DNA of 64,000 bases from contig JACBWW010000048.1 in NCBI GenBank assembly GCA_020086605.1, forward strand, positions 5,486,179-5,550,178, given 5' to 3'. Origin of the DNA: Lanius collurio. Taxonomy: Eukaryota; Chordata; Aves; Passeriformes; Laniidae. The position numbers were made by a program, and so were the translations under genes. The notes beneath the pieces were generated by a model that made no database searches, was not told where the DNA came from, and saw only the letters and a list, made by a program, of their open reading frames with translations. Below, piece by piece: positions 41,001 through 56,600 of the stretch. Every line of letters begins with the position of its first letter. Position 1 is the first letter of the stretch.

Positions 41001-44000
41001 TGACAAATCCCCACATCCTTCCATGATTTGAATGACATTTACATTTATGTTAATGCATTGGGGAAAAAAGAAAAAAAAAATCTAAAAAAAAATCATTTGA
41101 CATCATTATGTAACCTGAGAAACTAGGTAGGATAGAAAACATTGTTTAAAATATGTTTTTCTCTAGAAACAGGGCTTCAGACAATAGGCACCTCTATCAT
41201 TATGTTTGTTCTGCAATCATTTGAAGCTGGCCAAGATGTTCTCCAGCCCTGGCTCTGCAGTAGATTGACCATTGTCACAGGCGAAGCTATTGCAGTGGAA
41301 GCCAATTGAGAGTCAATTTCTGCAGTGGTAAATTGCGATGAGATGGCTTGGACACATGCTTCTTTTTTCCTGCTACAGAACCAAGTTCTTTTGAGATTTG
41401 TTAAGATCTGCTCTCTTCCAAGTTTAAGTACAAGACTTATGGTTCTGTACAGAAAGAGAAAAACAGGTGTCCTCAGCAGACCACTTTGTTCTCCTCAAAC
41501 TCATAACAATATGAGAGCCTCGGGCACTTTATGGCTTGTCTCTACTCTTTGTTCTTATTTTAACTGCAAAAATAAGAGCACACATGTACCTCTACGTACA
41601 CACATCTCGCTGAGCTCATGATGTACTTACAATATATTTTAGCACTGTTGCTAATCTATTTGTGCTGAACACATAAAAACTATTTTTGTCTTTTTTAACA
41701 AACACGATGTATGTATTTTTAGATAAATCCTACTTTTTATTCCTTTGTCTCCCCAGCAGTGAATTTTCATCATGGTCCTAAAATCTTTGGTGTGACTGGG
41801 ATGAGGGACATACTTTGCTTGACAGTATTTGTTTCCTATGAATAATGCAGTCACCCAAAATTAAGTATTTTAAATGCCTTCTCTCTTTGTATATATTTAT
41901 TTTTATTTTCAGCATGAAACAGCACACGCATATGACTCAAGAGACCCATAAATATTTTTTATGGATAATTCTCTATCTCTAATACCAGCCAAAGTATATA
42001 GTTTTTGCTTCTTTAATTATGACTAAAATTCATATACTTTTATATTATAAATACACTTATTTTCCTAGTAAGAAGGGATTCTAGACAAGGATATTTAATG
42101 GAGCATCCCTCATCTTTCTGAATGCAACTGAAAACCCATGGACATACACCTTCGTGCCAAGAATCCAAGTAAGGATTATAAAATACCTTTCGCCTTAAAT
42201 ATCTTGAGTTAGGTCTCTCAGGATGGGATTCACCTTTCAAATTACACAAATTTAGGTGTTATTATCTAGATGACTAGAGATTGAATAGGTACTTGATATT
42301 TCCCAGTCAACACATACCCAGGTATGGAACAGCCACTCACCAGCAGGCATCCCACACCACTTGAAGTTCTCTGGTATGCTGAAGGCACCTGTAGAGCTGA
42401 CAGGTTGCAAGACCTAAGTGGGAGCCCAGTAGACCATCTCAGGGTATTTCAGACCTACCCAGATGTGGGCTACTTAATGCTTCTGTCTCTTAATCAAGAA
42501 AGAGAGGCTGTTCTTTTCCATATCATGGAGGTACTCACGCTTTGACGAGAACATATTTTTGCTTTCTCTTGCCCAAACGTGTTATGCAATACAGAACAAA
42601 ATAAGTCTGTTTTAAAATCGTAAGGATGATTATGGCTAGAAACTAAGACAAACTTGTTGGAGCTAAGATAAAAAAATAATAAAGAAAAAGCTAAGAGAAT
42701 ACAAGGAACAGAGGATGGTAAAGTTGAAATTAGAAAAGAAGCAAAGCTGTAGGTGAGACATAATTACTTAAAATTAATTGATCACTTTTACTGAAAAGAG
42801 TTATTTTTATGTAGATTTCCAATTAAAAAGGATCAATTGCTGGTCACTTATTTACATATATGAAATATCAAGGTTTTGAAAACCCCTTCATTTCTGAACC
42901 CCATATAATTGCTAATTTTATCAGTGTTTTCCTCAAAATTTGACTTTTCTTAGGAACACTGAAGTCATTCACTTGAAGACACTATTTCATCTTAAGTTTT
43001 CTATTTTATCATAACTTCACAGTTTTACATGCATATACTCACCAAAATTAATTTGTCCTAGTCTATAATCTCCATTGTATAAGTAAAAATCAATACAATA
43101 AGAAAACCCATACAAGTTTAGAGGGAGACTGAAGAGAAGCAGAAAAGTTGTAAAAAAATTAACTACCATACAAATAAAATCTATTTTATTTGACAGACTG
43201 TGGTTTTACTCCTCACTGGGCCTATCTTGCCTTTTACTGCATATATATTTCTTCACCTGAGTAAATGGAATACTCCAGATTTGAAGAAAAGCACCCATGA
43301 AATTTCACAGTCCTTTCCTTCTAAAAGTCACATATGACCATCTCTCACAAAGTTGATCTATTTTTATATTCTAGAAATTAGGTTTATGAATAAATGTTAT
43401 AAGTACATTAAAAGCTGGAAATAACAGAGCATTATCACTGCCCTGGAAAATGCATCAGCTGCTAAAAGCTAGAAGTTTCATTTTGATGGTATATCTAAAA
43501 TGTGGATTGAAAAATTTATGGGGGAATATGAAACCAAGTCCTGGCAAAAACATCAACTAAGCATAGCAAGGACTCATCAAATTATAAAATCATTCTGAAA
43601 GTGAGTAGGTGCAAGTAAAAAAGGGAAACTGATGGTTTTCAATAGAGGAAAATATTATTTTTAATTGGGGAAAAAAATCCTTAGTTAATCTATTTCTATT
43701 TTTGGAACTTGGCTGCATGGGAAAAAATGTATGAGCTCCAGCTAGCTGGAGAAACATTATACGATCAGCAGCTACCAATATTTATTCAAAATATTTCAAG
43801 TTTAACCTGTGAACAAAGTAAGACAATTACATTTACCAAGGGTATGGGCAGTAGAAGAACAAATGATGGTATCTGAAAGATTTTAAGCTACAGATGACAC
43901 CTTCACAGCACGCATGTAAATTCTTCACATCATTTGTGTAAAAATAAAACTCTTCATGATGAAGTAACAGGTAATGGTTGTTTAATACTACAAAAAGTTT

Positions 44001-46267
44001 CAGTTTAAGCAAAATATTCAGTCCTTGAAAAAAGTTTCTTGTATTCTTCTTGAATGACAGTAAAATAGTATGTGAATCATCATTTAAGTATCATCCCAGC
44101 AGAGACAGTCTTTAACCAAAGAAACAAACAAATTTGTTCAATTACTTACTAAAGAATTCAAATGTAGAAATAAAAAAAACCAAAAAACCAAAACAATATG
44201 CCGCATTTTTCAGATAAAAAGAGATTTGATTGCTGTAAGAACATATCTGCATTGTTCTTCCTAGCTATTGGCATGTTTGTAGAAATACCATCTGTACTCA
44301 GCTGTAAGTTTTCCAAGCTTTGCCATGGAACCTTTGAAAGAGGTGTCTAGTAGTTGGCAAGGACAATCACAACAACAAATATCAATTTACTTTTAAAGAA
44401 AAAAAAAATTATTTAACATTTTGGCCTATATTATTATCTGGTTAACTTCAGTTCATCTATCTAGCTGTTGAAAATGTAGTGTTGCAACATATATGAATGT
44501 AAGAAACTTGTAAAAAATAGGCCAACTCAGTAATTATTACTAACCCAATACCTGTTTTTATTCATTTTACAAATCTTTCAGATGTACGGTAAGGAAGAAA
44601 GTGCCAGAAGGATAGGACTATTTTTGACCTACTTTTCAACTTAACTAGTCATTAAAATACCAAGAAAACACACTTGTTTTTCTTGACAGACTTTTCTGCC
44701 TAACAAAAAACAATGATTGCCTGTATCAAACTAGTTCATGGCTGTGGGTTTCTTCTTAGTTCCTCACTTGTAAAGGCACTCAAATAAAGCGTTTGCCTTA
44801 GAATAAGCCCTCATAGATATAAGTTTTTAGTTGTACTGAGGGATTAAAAGCCATGTTCTGCCTGCATGACATTTATTGCAAGATCAAGGTATTAACTTGT
44901 AGATAAGTGTAGGAGAATGCACATGAGCATGCTGAGTCCCTGTGCTAACAACTCCTGAAATGCTTTTCCACTGAGAATGTGAAACATATTTTATTTTTTA
45001 TTAAGATAATAAAAAGGATTAGTCACATTACAGATTAATTGCCAACACAATTTATAATCCGTATTATAAAATGAAGCTCTTCGGTTAGCTGAATTCAGAA
45101 ATTCATCTGAAAATGTAATTTTCCCTTATGTTCACAGGTCTGTAAAATAAAAATTAATGCTTTTCTGTGTTAAAAATTTTGCTTAGCAGTGAGACATATG
45201 CCATGGCTTAGCCTGGAGAAACGATTTCTGGGACAGACATTTTGAATTAAAATGAAAAATCTGGCTGTCTATTTGAGACAATAAAATTATCATTATTTTG
45301 TGAGTATTTTGAAAAGTACATATGTTAAATATCTATATTGATGAACTTATCCAATATCTAAACAATAAAAATATTATCACACTTTTAATTATTTTTTTTA
45401 AGTATTTTACTGTTTCACTTATGCAAAATATGAAATAAAATGAATGTGTCCAGTAAAGGTTAAAACCTTACATACTCTGCTTGCTCCAACTGCTTTCATT
45501 TATTCAACGTTATTTTGGTTCTTTGGCAGAACTGGTTTGAATATCTACAAGTATCAATGTGATGATTTTTTTTTTAATATAACATCGTTCCATCCTTTTA
45601 GTGTCCAAGAACAGCTGCCAACATCCCTTTCAAGAACTTCTACGGCATGTTAGAATACTCCAGCCATTTGCACTGAGTAATGTCCAGTGAACAGCAATAA
45701 CAGCATACATTAACCCTCTGCACCTACTGGTGTCCAACAGGAAAAGATAAGTAGATAGACAGATGCTGTTTCAGTAAATTCTCAGTCTTGTGGAATAAGT
45801 TTACTACATGCTATAGAAGATTTACTCCATCTAAATTTATGGTGGATTGATAAGAACCATTCTCTTTCATCTGTATGAATACCTCCTGGTTTCTTGTACC
45901 ACAATCTTGCTGATTTTGTACAAGCTCTTCCAAAACTCTATTACCTTACTTTCATTCTCAAACATATAATCAAGAAAGAATTCACTAACTGAAATGCAAT
46001 TTTTCTTTGCAAAAGATAAATATTTTAATGATTTTTTAAAAAATATTTTTCTTATGATGTAGAAATATACTAGTTTTCTGTATAGGCGTCTACATGTCTT
46101 GTCTTCTAATGTCTGTTTTTTAATAAGGCATGTTAAAACCAGCATGTTTACATAATATTTTTATTTTTCAGTATTTTTATTTCTAGTATTTTATAATAAC
46201 CATTCATTTATTTTTATATAATGAATAAACTAATAATTATTAAAATATTAAATCATGGGTAGGAATC

Positions 46268-47160
46268 TTAGCGCATAGCATCATAGAAGGGAATGTTTTG
46301 TGTTGGAGGGGAGTTTTAAAGATCACTACTTCAACTGCCATGCCATGATCAGGGATGTCTTCCATGAGGTTTGCATGAGACTATTCTTCAAGTTTTCTGT
46401 GGCTGTCATGCCTTCCTTCGAGCCTATGAACTGCACCAGTCACGTTGATGTGATCTGCAAATTTGTTGAGGGTGCATTCAATCCCACTATCCATGTTAGC
46501 GCTAAAGACAATGACTTGCATTGGTCCCAGTATGGATCCTCGAAGGACACTGCTTGGTTTCCTGTTGGACATTGAGCCATTGACTCTTTGGACATAGCCA
46601 TCCAGCCAATTTCTTATCCATCTAACAGTCCATCTGTCAAGCCCATACCTCTGATATTAGTGACAAGGATATTATGGAGGATGATATCAAAGGCTTTATG
46701 GAAGTCCAGGCAGAATGACAACAGTAGCACTTTCCTTACCCACTGATGCAGTCATTCCATCATAGAAGGCTAATGGGTTGGTCGAGAGAAATTTTCTCTT
46801 TCTCTAATCATCCCCTTGTCTTCCATGTGTTTCTACATGACTTCCAGGAGCTTTTGTTCCATGATTTTAGCAGGCACAGAAATAAGATCAACTGATCAGT
46901 AGTTATCAGGGTCCTCTTTGGTACACTTTTTAAAAAGTGGGAGAAATGTGGCTTGGCAACTGCCCTCAGGATCCTGAGATACACCTCATCAGATCCCACA
47001 GACCTGCGCATATTTATATTCCTCAGGTGGTCCCAATGTGGACCTTCTTCTACCATGGGAGATATCATTTGCCCCCAGTCCTGATCTTGAGGGTCAGGGA
47101 CTTGACACAGGCGTTTTGAACAAACTGATAATAGTGTCAGTGTGCCCTTCTCTTCCAAGT
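46268..47160 (-). mobile_element. CR1 LINE with internal deletion joining RT region to 3' terminus
   Basis: Minus orientation. The plus strand begins with a degraded CR1 3' terminus (catcatagaagggaatg, then the taaagatcacta region, to about 46375). It then jumps directly to reverse-transcriptase sequence: SILGP, MDSGIECTLNKFAD followed by H instead of D, and LEGR. Further right come the upstream RT blocks (a mutated IRNWLDG region, the FDTV-type block, and DHLRNINMRRSVGSDE near 47000-47040). The segment between FADD and the last roughly 110 nt, present in a full CR1 and in the copy at 12.2 kb, is missing. The copy is inactive, with stops and frameshifts throughout. The right boundary is approximate. 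Confidence 0.8.
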
Positions 47161-48230
47161 GTATCTACATAGGTGTCAGTGACATTTTAGGTGTCCTAGG
47201 ACATGGTATCTGGTCTCCATCTTTCTCTCCACAGTGATATGAAGTTCTCTTCAGACCTATGCACATCTGCCATCACTATATAAATTTCTCAGTTATCCTA
47301 AAATATCTTAAATGGTATTAGGCATATACATAAGGATCCCAGTTGAGTTGCTTTATTCCACAATTCTGACATCAGCATAAAAACCATTTCTTCACTGTAT
47401 GTAGTTATTCAGTTCCCAAAACAGGAAGAAGCAACTTAGTTTCTGATGAACACACCCCTTCTCTCCAGTAGCCAGATATTCATAACTATATATCAGCTCT
47501 AATTCAAAGCATATGCTCTACATATTAATATAATTCAACACTGGGAGTTAACTAAGAGTAGAATCTATTGGTTAAAGATTTGCCCATCATTACTGCATTG
47601 CTTGCACTGAATATGTGGAATTTTTGAATACATAATGAATGCCAGAACATAGTATTAATGGGGCTATACAACTAGAGTATTAACTTTGATTAGTCCTCAT
47701 TTATGCTGATTTTTCCATAAATGTAAAATATCACAGATAGATATAAGTCAATTCTACTACTAGTGAGTCTCACACTCCTTGATTTGAATGCCAGTTTACG
47801 AAACTATACATCAAATATAAAATCAGGTTACCATATTTTATATGTGGGTGGGTGTATGGCACACTAAAGGCATGTTAAACAACATTCTTATGTAAAGCTC
47901 AGTAGGAAGAAAGTTATTACGGAAGAAGTTAAATCCTGATCCATGTATCTGGCAATCTAAAAAGTATTAATTTTAAATTTTCTAAACTTTAAAGCAATGA
48001 CATTTGTTTACCTTTTTCCATTCTATTGCAAACCTTATTACTGCTTTTGAATTGAAACTCTGTATTCATTTAAGATTATTTCCTAATACATAGATATGTA
48101 GAAGAGGGACTGCTTTTGAATTAGCCTTTACTCTGCGTGTGGTCTGAAAATTCAGACTCAGCTCAAACTTTGAGTACAAAATAAGGATTCCCATTTTGTA
48201 AAGCAACTCTTGGGTTTTGCACTAATGCAT

Positions 48231-48274
<44 letters not shown>

Positions 48275-48285
48275 TTATTATTATT
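48231..48285. repeat. (TAC)n microsatellite grading into (TAT)n
   Basis: About 14 perfect TAC units (48231-48272) followed by TAT units. The next 50 bases remain AT-rich with tgatat and attat repeats. Confidence 0.95.
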
Positions 48286-51200
48286 GATATTGATATTATA
48301 ATTATTATCATTATTGTCATAGTGTCTGTTGAACTAACAAGGCAAAAGTCTTCTTCCATATTTTTGAAGACTCATCTATGTGTTGCAATTGATTTTCCAT
48401 GTGACTATTTCAAAATACCGGGAAACAGGAAAAAATGTAACGTTTGTTTTAGAAAGCTTCATCAGGATCTAACCAGTTGTTTACAAACAGCTTGTTACAC
48501 AAATTATATGATAGAAGCTTGAAAGTTTACTTTGATAGAGAAATAACAAAAAAAAAAAAATAATAAATTTGAACTTCTACCATTCTATAGGGCAATCCAA
48601 TGAAAATTTTAATAACCCACTGAATCCAGTGAGAAAGATAGTGTGATGAGGAGCATAATAGTCATGTACAATATCTGGTTGGAAGTATTATATTAATATG
48701 AAAAATAATTCAAATTTGTTTATAGAACTATATTAATATGCATAATTTACCAGGAATCAGAGTCAATTAGGAATAAAATCTTGAGCTGTTTTTGTTTGCC
48801 ACACACAGGCTGCCTAACGTAGTGAAAAATCCAGCGTGAAATTCCTCATTCTGTTTCAACTTTCTGAGATATTTCCTCAAACGATTTTTTCCAAATTTTT
48901 TTTCTTAATCATTATCTATAAATTATGTATAGTGGTTATGTTGTACAGCCTTGTTCATGAGAGCTAGAAGGCAAATGACAACACTGACTTTATTTAAAAC
49001 AATGACTAAAGTTTCTAAATCTAAGTGACTTAAGCCAATTCATTCTCATTTTAACTCTGCTTCTTACAATCTTTTAAATTTGTCAGAAGACAACAGGGCA
49101 AATAGTTAATTACTATAAATCCAAAGATATTTCTTGTGACTTTGACTTAAAAATGTATTTTACGATTTGTTTCCAAAACATGCAAGAGAATTTTTTTATA
49201 AGTTTTAACTCCTCTTAACAATTTGAGCTTAAGTCTACTGAGATCTCTACTAATCCTTCTCATGACTTCAATATTTCAGAAGGAACTGTCAAACTTTTCT
49301 TAACCATGGACTTTGGGTAATAATATGCAATTTTGTGCAATAAATAATACAAGGATGCAATAAAGGAGGAAAATAATACTTTCATTATCAGCCATCAACA
49401 TGATTTCTTTGGAATTAGCACGACATTTCTGCATATATGATCTATTCCTGAGACAGGAAACTACTTCCTGGTATTTTCATATTTTAATTTGTGCTTTTAA
49501 TATCACTGAGCTATTAAGAGCTAAAACTCCTATATTCTTCCCCTTTCCTACCATGCCTCCTTCTCCTCCAAGATTAATCCAGAGCTAGGATGTCTGTGCT
49601 CAATAGGGCCACTTCTTGATAGACTCCTTGAAGTGAAGGAAGGTCCCCTGAGGTTCTGAGAACTCAGATGTATTATGAGGCTGGTATTTTCCAGAATTCC
49701 ACGCTCCTGGGACAAGGGGTACAAGAGAGATATCAGGCACCTGAATCCTTGCCTCTCTATTCAGTTAGGTCACTGAAGCTATGCTATTTTACAGAAAAGG
49801 AATAGATGGCCCAAGTGAAAGACTCAAAGTGTGGAATTAATTTGAGGAAATGCAGCTGTTTATGGTTGTAGTCATATATTTAGACTAGGTGCCCTAGATT
49901 CCTGTTAAAGTGAATGGAAAGAAATAAAACTTTTAAAACATGCTTTATCTCTTTCTAAATATGGATAAGGCTTATTTAGAAATTCAGACTTCCAAACATA
50001 GGTGTCCAAATGTGAACTAAAGATCTAAGTTCCACATACAGTCAATGACAAACTTAAACTTGGCCAAAGCGTAAATGGTTGGTTTGAGATGTTTTAGGAT
50101 ATCTCAGACAACCAGGAGACTCCTGGAGTTCACAAGCATAAAGCAGGACCTGTAAAAGGACTATAAGCTTCTCAAGTGGCAGCTAGAGGATATGTTGGAT
50201 ACTCCAGGAAATCCAAAATAATATTACATTTAAAAGCTGAGTTTCATATTAAGTTCTGTTTAAACTGACCTGAGGCACTTTCTATTCTCTGTTCTCAGTC
50301 CTCTATTCTCTACACTGGCCATTCCTTTGACCGCAATAAGAGTTTAGACATAACAATTTACACTCATATGACAATATTTAATTAGCTAAATTTGGCGTCT
50401 GTATCTACAGTTGAACTGTTCTTGGCAACCCAAAATGTCACATGAACCTGAACAGTTCCCATTTCTTCCCACTGACCATACAGAAAGACAAAGGTGACTT
50501 AATGAAGAAAAAAATCTTAACAGGTATATCGATTAAACTGATTAATATAATATGTGTTTTCAGAAAGTTAAGTTTTTTGTTAGAACCCAGGCATCATAGT
50601 GAGGGAAGGGAAAAAAAAGAGTTAGTATCTGGTTTCTTGGCCTCTGCCCTAATACTGTCAATTTGGCTTGTCAATTAGTGTCAATTGTGGTTATATTGAT
50701 CTGTGTGCTTTATGGATTCTAACTAGAACTAGACTCATTCTACAAACTCAGATACTACAGCAAAGTACATGTTTCTAATTTTCAGTCACAACTGAATTAA
50801 TTACTAGGGTTACTTTTCTAAAAAGAAATTGGATTTAGTTTTTTTTATCTTTCTCCTATATTTACTCATGTTTTTTGGACTGACATTAGTAAAACAAAAA
50901 AAAAATTACATTAGTATATTAGTTTACTAATGTAGTATACTATGATGTGTTGACAGTAAATTGGCTGATATTCTTTGGTTTATTCTGATCTATTTCCGTG
51001 ATATGAAATTGAGGATCTTCTCCTGAAACCAACAGAAAAACACTCTTGGGAAGCAGTAAAAAAAAACTCAAACCAAAAAAAGCCTCATTTTTATTGTTAC
51101 CATTATTGTTATTAGGCTATTATCCTACTTTTTGATTTCAAGTAATGTAAGATTGAATATTAACATAGTGTAAAAATTTGAAAGCAAATATATATCTGTC

Positions 51201-53611
51201 TGTGTCCTAATATTACAGCAAACATCACTTAAAATAATAATTTGTGTGTATTGTCTGAAATGCTTTGATTTTATTTTAATAAAATGTGATTTGACAGTGA
51301 AAAGAAATATTTGAAGGATACTCTTGGCTGCCTTCTTTTATATGTGTGTTCTTATTTTTAATTGAATGTTCTATCCTGAGGATGTTATTCACAAGTGTGA
51401 GATTCATCACACTTATCTCTAGCAATATAAAAGTCAAATAGCTTAGCTGTGATTTAGCTCACCCAACCTTAGAAGCTGCAATTCAGTTACAGACTGAAAT
51501 GTGTAAATTCATGTGGTCACAATACAGCTGTTACATTTCAGCTGGGGAACACTTAAGAGGCTTTAACATAATCATCTGTAACACTTAAGGTATGCTAAAA
51601 TATCTTGCCTGAATTCCAGCTGCTGGTTCAGAACAGAAAATGTATTAACTATAGACACTTATCTCAGGTATCCCAAGATACCTTAAATTCCATCTAAGCA
51701 TGCACATCTCATATGATATTGAAACCTTTTTTAAAATCCAATCCCAAACATCTGCCTTGAGTTCAAAGAGGACAGAATTATATATGAATGACATTGGTCA
51801 TTACTACAGCAATTTAAATTAAGACAACAAACCATTCTAGTATTTTTAACATAGAATACTAGTACACGTGGGAAAAAAAAAATAAAATTGCTCATTGCTA
51901 CAATCTAGCCTGCTTGTCCAATGTCAGTCAGAGTGAAAGGCAGGGACATCGAAGATTTTCCTAGAAATCCAACATTTCTGAGAAGAAATTGCACAATAAA
52001 CTGAAGAATGCAGAAAGAAAAGCAACAATAAAAACAACATCAAAACCAACAGTTTTTAAGCCCATCTATTAATCTCTGGCCCAAATGCTAAGACCACAGG
52101 AGATAGACTGTGGATATTCACACTTCTAAATGAGCAAGAAACAGAATAAAATCATAGGCTCAACCTCCAAGTACAAATTGGCTCATGTTCTCATTGCCAA
52201 GGGCTCATCCCTTCTGCACCAATTTTGTCTTGGAGAGAGTTAGTTGTGAACTATGGAAAAGAGCTAAGTTATGATAGAACAGTTGTTAGTTTAGCATAAT
52301 AAAGGATCCTGTTGCAGTCAAAGAGTTATGAGGCACTCATATGGGGAACTCAGTCCAATGCGAAAGGATTTATGTCACACAATTATGTTTTCTAAATTTT
52401 CTTCTTCTTCCACTGTTGTCCAAAAATTTGATCCTGCATTGATTAGTCATAAATCCAGACAGAAGAGGGATTTGCAACTGGGTTTTTTTCTCTCTACAAT
52501 AATTTTTCTTATTTTAGTAAACCCCAACATTTAGAAAAACAGTATCAATTCACTGAAAACTACAGAATCTTACAATGAATGGGATTTTGTCTACAAAAAT
52601 ATATGTTCTAATGAAACATATATTTTGATAATTTCCATTTGCTTTCTGTATCATACTAGATGCGATTACGGTTTTGTTAATACTAGTAGTATCAACCCTT
52701 TGATAGTAATTATCTTAAATTTATCATTCTTTACTAAATGTCTTTACCCTATTTTTTTTTTTGCTTCATAATGAGAAATGTATTGCTTTCACAAAACCAT
52801 CTGTAGAAATAAGAGCCATGTAAATCACCTGTATTACATTATCTGACCAGAACTGTGCTAATGATGTAACACTTCTAACCAGAATTGATCCTTTAAAATA
52901 CACGACTTATTTTTAAACCTTATTAATAAATTTTTTTCTTCACTTTTGTTCTATTCATATTTCATCCATGTAATATAATGGACATGCTCAGGTACAGTAA
53001 GAATGCAGCTAAGAATCCTTGAATTTATTATTCAGATTGGAACTTATGAATGCTAAGAATTTATTCAAAAGACAAATGGGCTTAATTTAATATATGTCTG
53101 CAGCTGAGCTACTAAGTTTGGGCAGACAGCAATTTGTGGATCTGTAATAAGAACCACTCCCTTCCCAGCTTAATTTCAATATTTCTTTATCACCAAATCA
53201 ACAGTCTAACCATCATTCTAAATATACATTCTAATTTATTTAGTTACAGAGGAGTATTGTCTCATACTAAAATTTTAGTTAGTTAAGATCATGTTTCATT
53301 AATAGCAGCATAGTCATGGAAAGACCTTTCAAACCCTCCGGGGCTTCTTTTTCCCATGGGCGCTCTTAGCCAATGTCAGTAACATCTTTCACTCTGTTGC
53401 TCAGACCATCAGTTCTTCTTTCTGAATAATTTCAGCAAATCTGCAGGGGCTAACACTGTACTTAGTGCATTCCTTTTGTTCATTCTTACACTGTCATGTT
53501 TTGTTTCTGCATCATGTTCTTACATTAAAAAATATGTGTATCTAAATTAAAGCACAAAAAAAGAGAAAAATATTTAAAAGTAAAAAAGATAGGTAGAGAG
53601 GGAAAACAAAT

Positions 53612-53631
53612 AAACAAACAAACAAACAAAA
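53612..53631. repeat. (AAAC)n microsatellite
   Basis: About five AAAC units. Confidence 0.85.
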
Positions 53632-56600
53632 CCCAAAGAAGAAATCCCTTAAATGTAAAAGCTATCTTCACTATTTTTACCGTTACTAATATTATTGTAC
53701 TCTGCTGCACAGTGTCATAGGGAAGAATACAATTTCTGGTAGGGATCTAAGGTTATTGAAAGAGACAGAATTTAGAATTTAGAATTTTTTTCTGTTTTAG
53801 TGGTTTAGAAGTATCCATTGACCTAGCTTTTTGAGGAATGCTTCCAGGAAAGGATAACAATCTCATGCACGCACTTTTTTTTCAACTACCATGATCTTCA
53901 CCATCCTGTTTGTCAATATTTCCTTTACAAGCTAACTAAAATAGAGGCAATTCCACAATAAAGACACCTCAAAAAATAACCTTTATAAACAAACTAACTC
54001 CTTGTGAAACATTTGCTTCCCAGACTGCAACTGTGGGAAAAAATCCCATCCTGTTTTTATACTTGCGTTCTCCCCATTTGTGCCAAAGGTAAGATCTGGA
54101 ACTTCTGTCTAGAAGTCCATATTGCTTGCAAAGTGCCCAGTACACAATACTGCCAACTTTGCCGTGCCATGTTTATCCTGGGCAACTGAGTAATAGTCTC
54201 TAGAGTCTACCTACATATTCTACATCTTGCACTTAAATCTTTTCTACCATCTGTCTTCTCTTAAAGATCTCTCATGTGAAAAAGTTGTTACTCTCTGTCC
54301 ATAATTAAATTATATTTTTCCCTTTTCAAATCTCCTGTGACAAACCACTTAACAGTTTTGCACTTTATTTTCATAAACCAGACTTTCTTTTTTCTGAAAC
54401 ACTTTCCACTGCATTTTCTCATCCATTTGTGGCATGTATCTTTCATTGTGATGGGCTTAATGACTTCAATAATGACTACAACCCTGGAGTATTGTATTCC
54501 TCATTTATATTTCAAGCTTGACCCAAGAACCCATTATTTATTATTATGGTATCAGCAATAACTGTCAGGATTTTTTTGTTGTTGTTAGATCTTTTGTTTC
54601 CTGAGCCCTATATTACTTTATGAGGTTACTGATATAGTTATTATGTACTATAACAATTTCTAAAGGCACTGGCTAAAATAGGAGTCCCATTCAAAAGTAA
54701 CACTTAGGATGCAATCCCAAAGTCAAAGAGCTAGAAATTTTAAAAGATTAAAACAAAATCCAGGTTAGAAAAACAGATGAATAGAGTGTGTGGCATGTAT
54801 GTGGCCTCTCTCAATAACCTCTAAAAAATAACAGTCAAGCTCTAAAAATGTCATGTCTCAGCAAACCACCTCTGATATAATTTATTCAATGTAGTTTCAA
54901 GGGTTTGGGTTAATTCTCAAATGCATTTAATTATCTGCAGCACAGGTATATGTAACTGAGCTATGTTTAATATTCAACTCCTCTGCCTATCCACAGACAT
55001 GCAGTGCCATTTGTGGTGTCTTAAAACACCTTCCCTGGGCCCCAGCTGATCATATACCCTACAAACCTTGATTCTTTTCTGTCAGCACCAGGATACTTCA
55101 AATTATATGAATCAAGTTATTTCAAATTACTTATGTGTATCAAGCGAACCAACCCACCAGGCTCTCAGTGTAGATCAAGAATTCAATTCAGTTGCTCTCA
55201 CATGGGTGTCTACTCCTATTTCAAATGCCCTAATGTATCCTAGAGTGCAGGTGTCACTCCAGAAATATTCAAATGTGCCCTAGTTCTCATTTTGTGTCTA
55301 TCAGTCTCATGCACACTCCTCAGATACTCCAGGACACCTCCTACGGCACAACTGACTGTTAAGGCAGCTCATTCAAGCCCATCAAACTAAGTGAGAAAGA
55401 TAATACCATCTAATTCCAGGTCAAATAGTAATCTAGAATATAAATCATATTCCCTAAATTTTTCCACCAGACTATACTGCTTCTTAATTTCTTCATAGGT
55501 GTTCTACATTATACCAATCCATCTTTACTATTTGAATCTTTGTTTAAATTTAAAAGAACCATTATCTTCACATTCTTTTGTTTTCCTCAGGTCACATTTT
55601 AGTGCGCAAAAATTCCCGCTTGCAAGAGATGCAGTTGATTCAGAAATTAAATAAAGTAACACAAACCAAACATGACAACCCATGGTTAGACCTACTTTGA
55701 GACCAAAGCTTGAGGGGTCTGTTTGAATGGTCATGACATCATCAAAAGTCATTAATAGCTAAGAGAATTTGTTACAGTGGCTTATCTGGAAACTAGCTGA
55801 GGGGAATCAATCTGACTACCTAACAGAAAGGGAGAAGTACTGAGGAATTCTGATGGTACTAATATTTCTGTGGAGCCTGTGTTTTCTGCCAAGAGCACTT
55901 TGTGCCACTCATACCACTAAAATAATGGTAGTTTAATCAGTCATTCACCTAGAGTCAACTCAGTGTGTTCTACAAAAGGCTTTTTCTGTCCATTCTTTGC
56001 TATGAATCTTCAATCTTAGTCTTAAGGGCATGGTGCAAGACACTATTATTTCCTTCCAGGGAACTTTCTGCTGACTGTTTCTCTCTCACATGACTGAAGA
56101 ATGTGTATAGGAAGTATACACAGAAATTGATTCAGAAACTTTAACTAGCAAACAGAACCATTCAGCATGATAATATGTGCATTGACCTGGTAATTAATCT
56201 TGGAGAAGTAATACTGATGGATCTAATTTATATTTCTTATTCCAGAAAGATTAAATTATAAAGGTTTCTGAAACTAACTGATATTATGTTAAATATCACC
56301 TTCTGTTACTAGTAAACCCATTAAGGTACCATTGCTAAACGTAATCATAATGAATGTAGTTTAATATAATACCATGTTTGAAACATTTTTTAGTCCACAT
56401 TTTTTCCAGTGTTAATATTACTCTGGGGAAAACTGAGTAAAATAAAATCATTCTTGTGATTTTGACTGGTCATGTCCATACTTCTAATACAGTTTAAACA
56501 CATTATTAATTTTAAACAGATTACAAAAATATCTGCATGTATTTAGAACAACCATAGCTTACCAAAACAACCTATTAATTCATCGCCCTCTGACTTATTC

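Larger units (their letters stand above)
33961..46267. other. AT-rich intergenic desert, no gene seen
   Basis: It contains the TG microsatellite, the 115-bp hairpin and small A/C-rich patches (35780-35820, 44170-44195). I saw no coding sequence or RNA gene. Confidence 0.65.

Noticed and set aside
50907..50934. Short palindrome with perfect 10-bp arms and 8-nt loop
   Set aside because: The AT-rich arms made of simple words are likely chance, with no longer structure around them.
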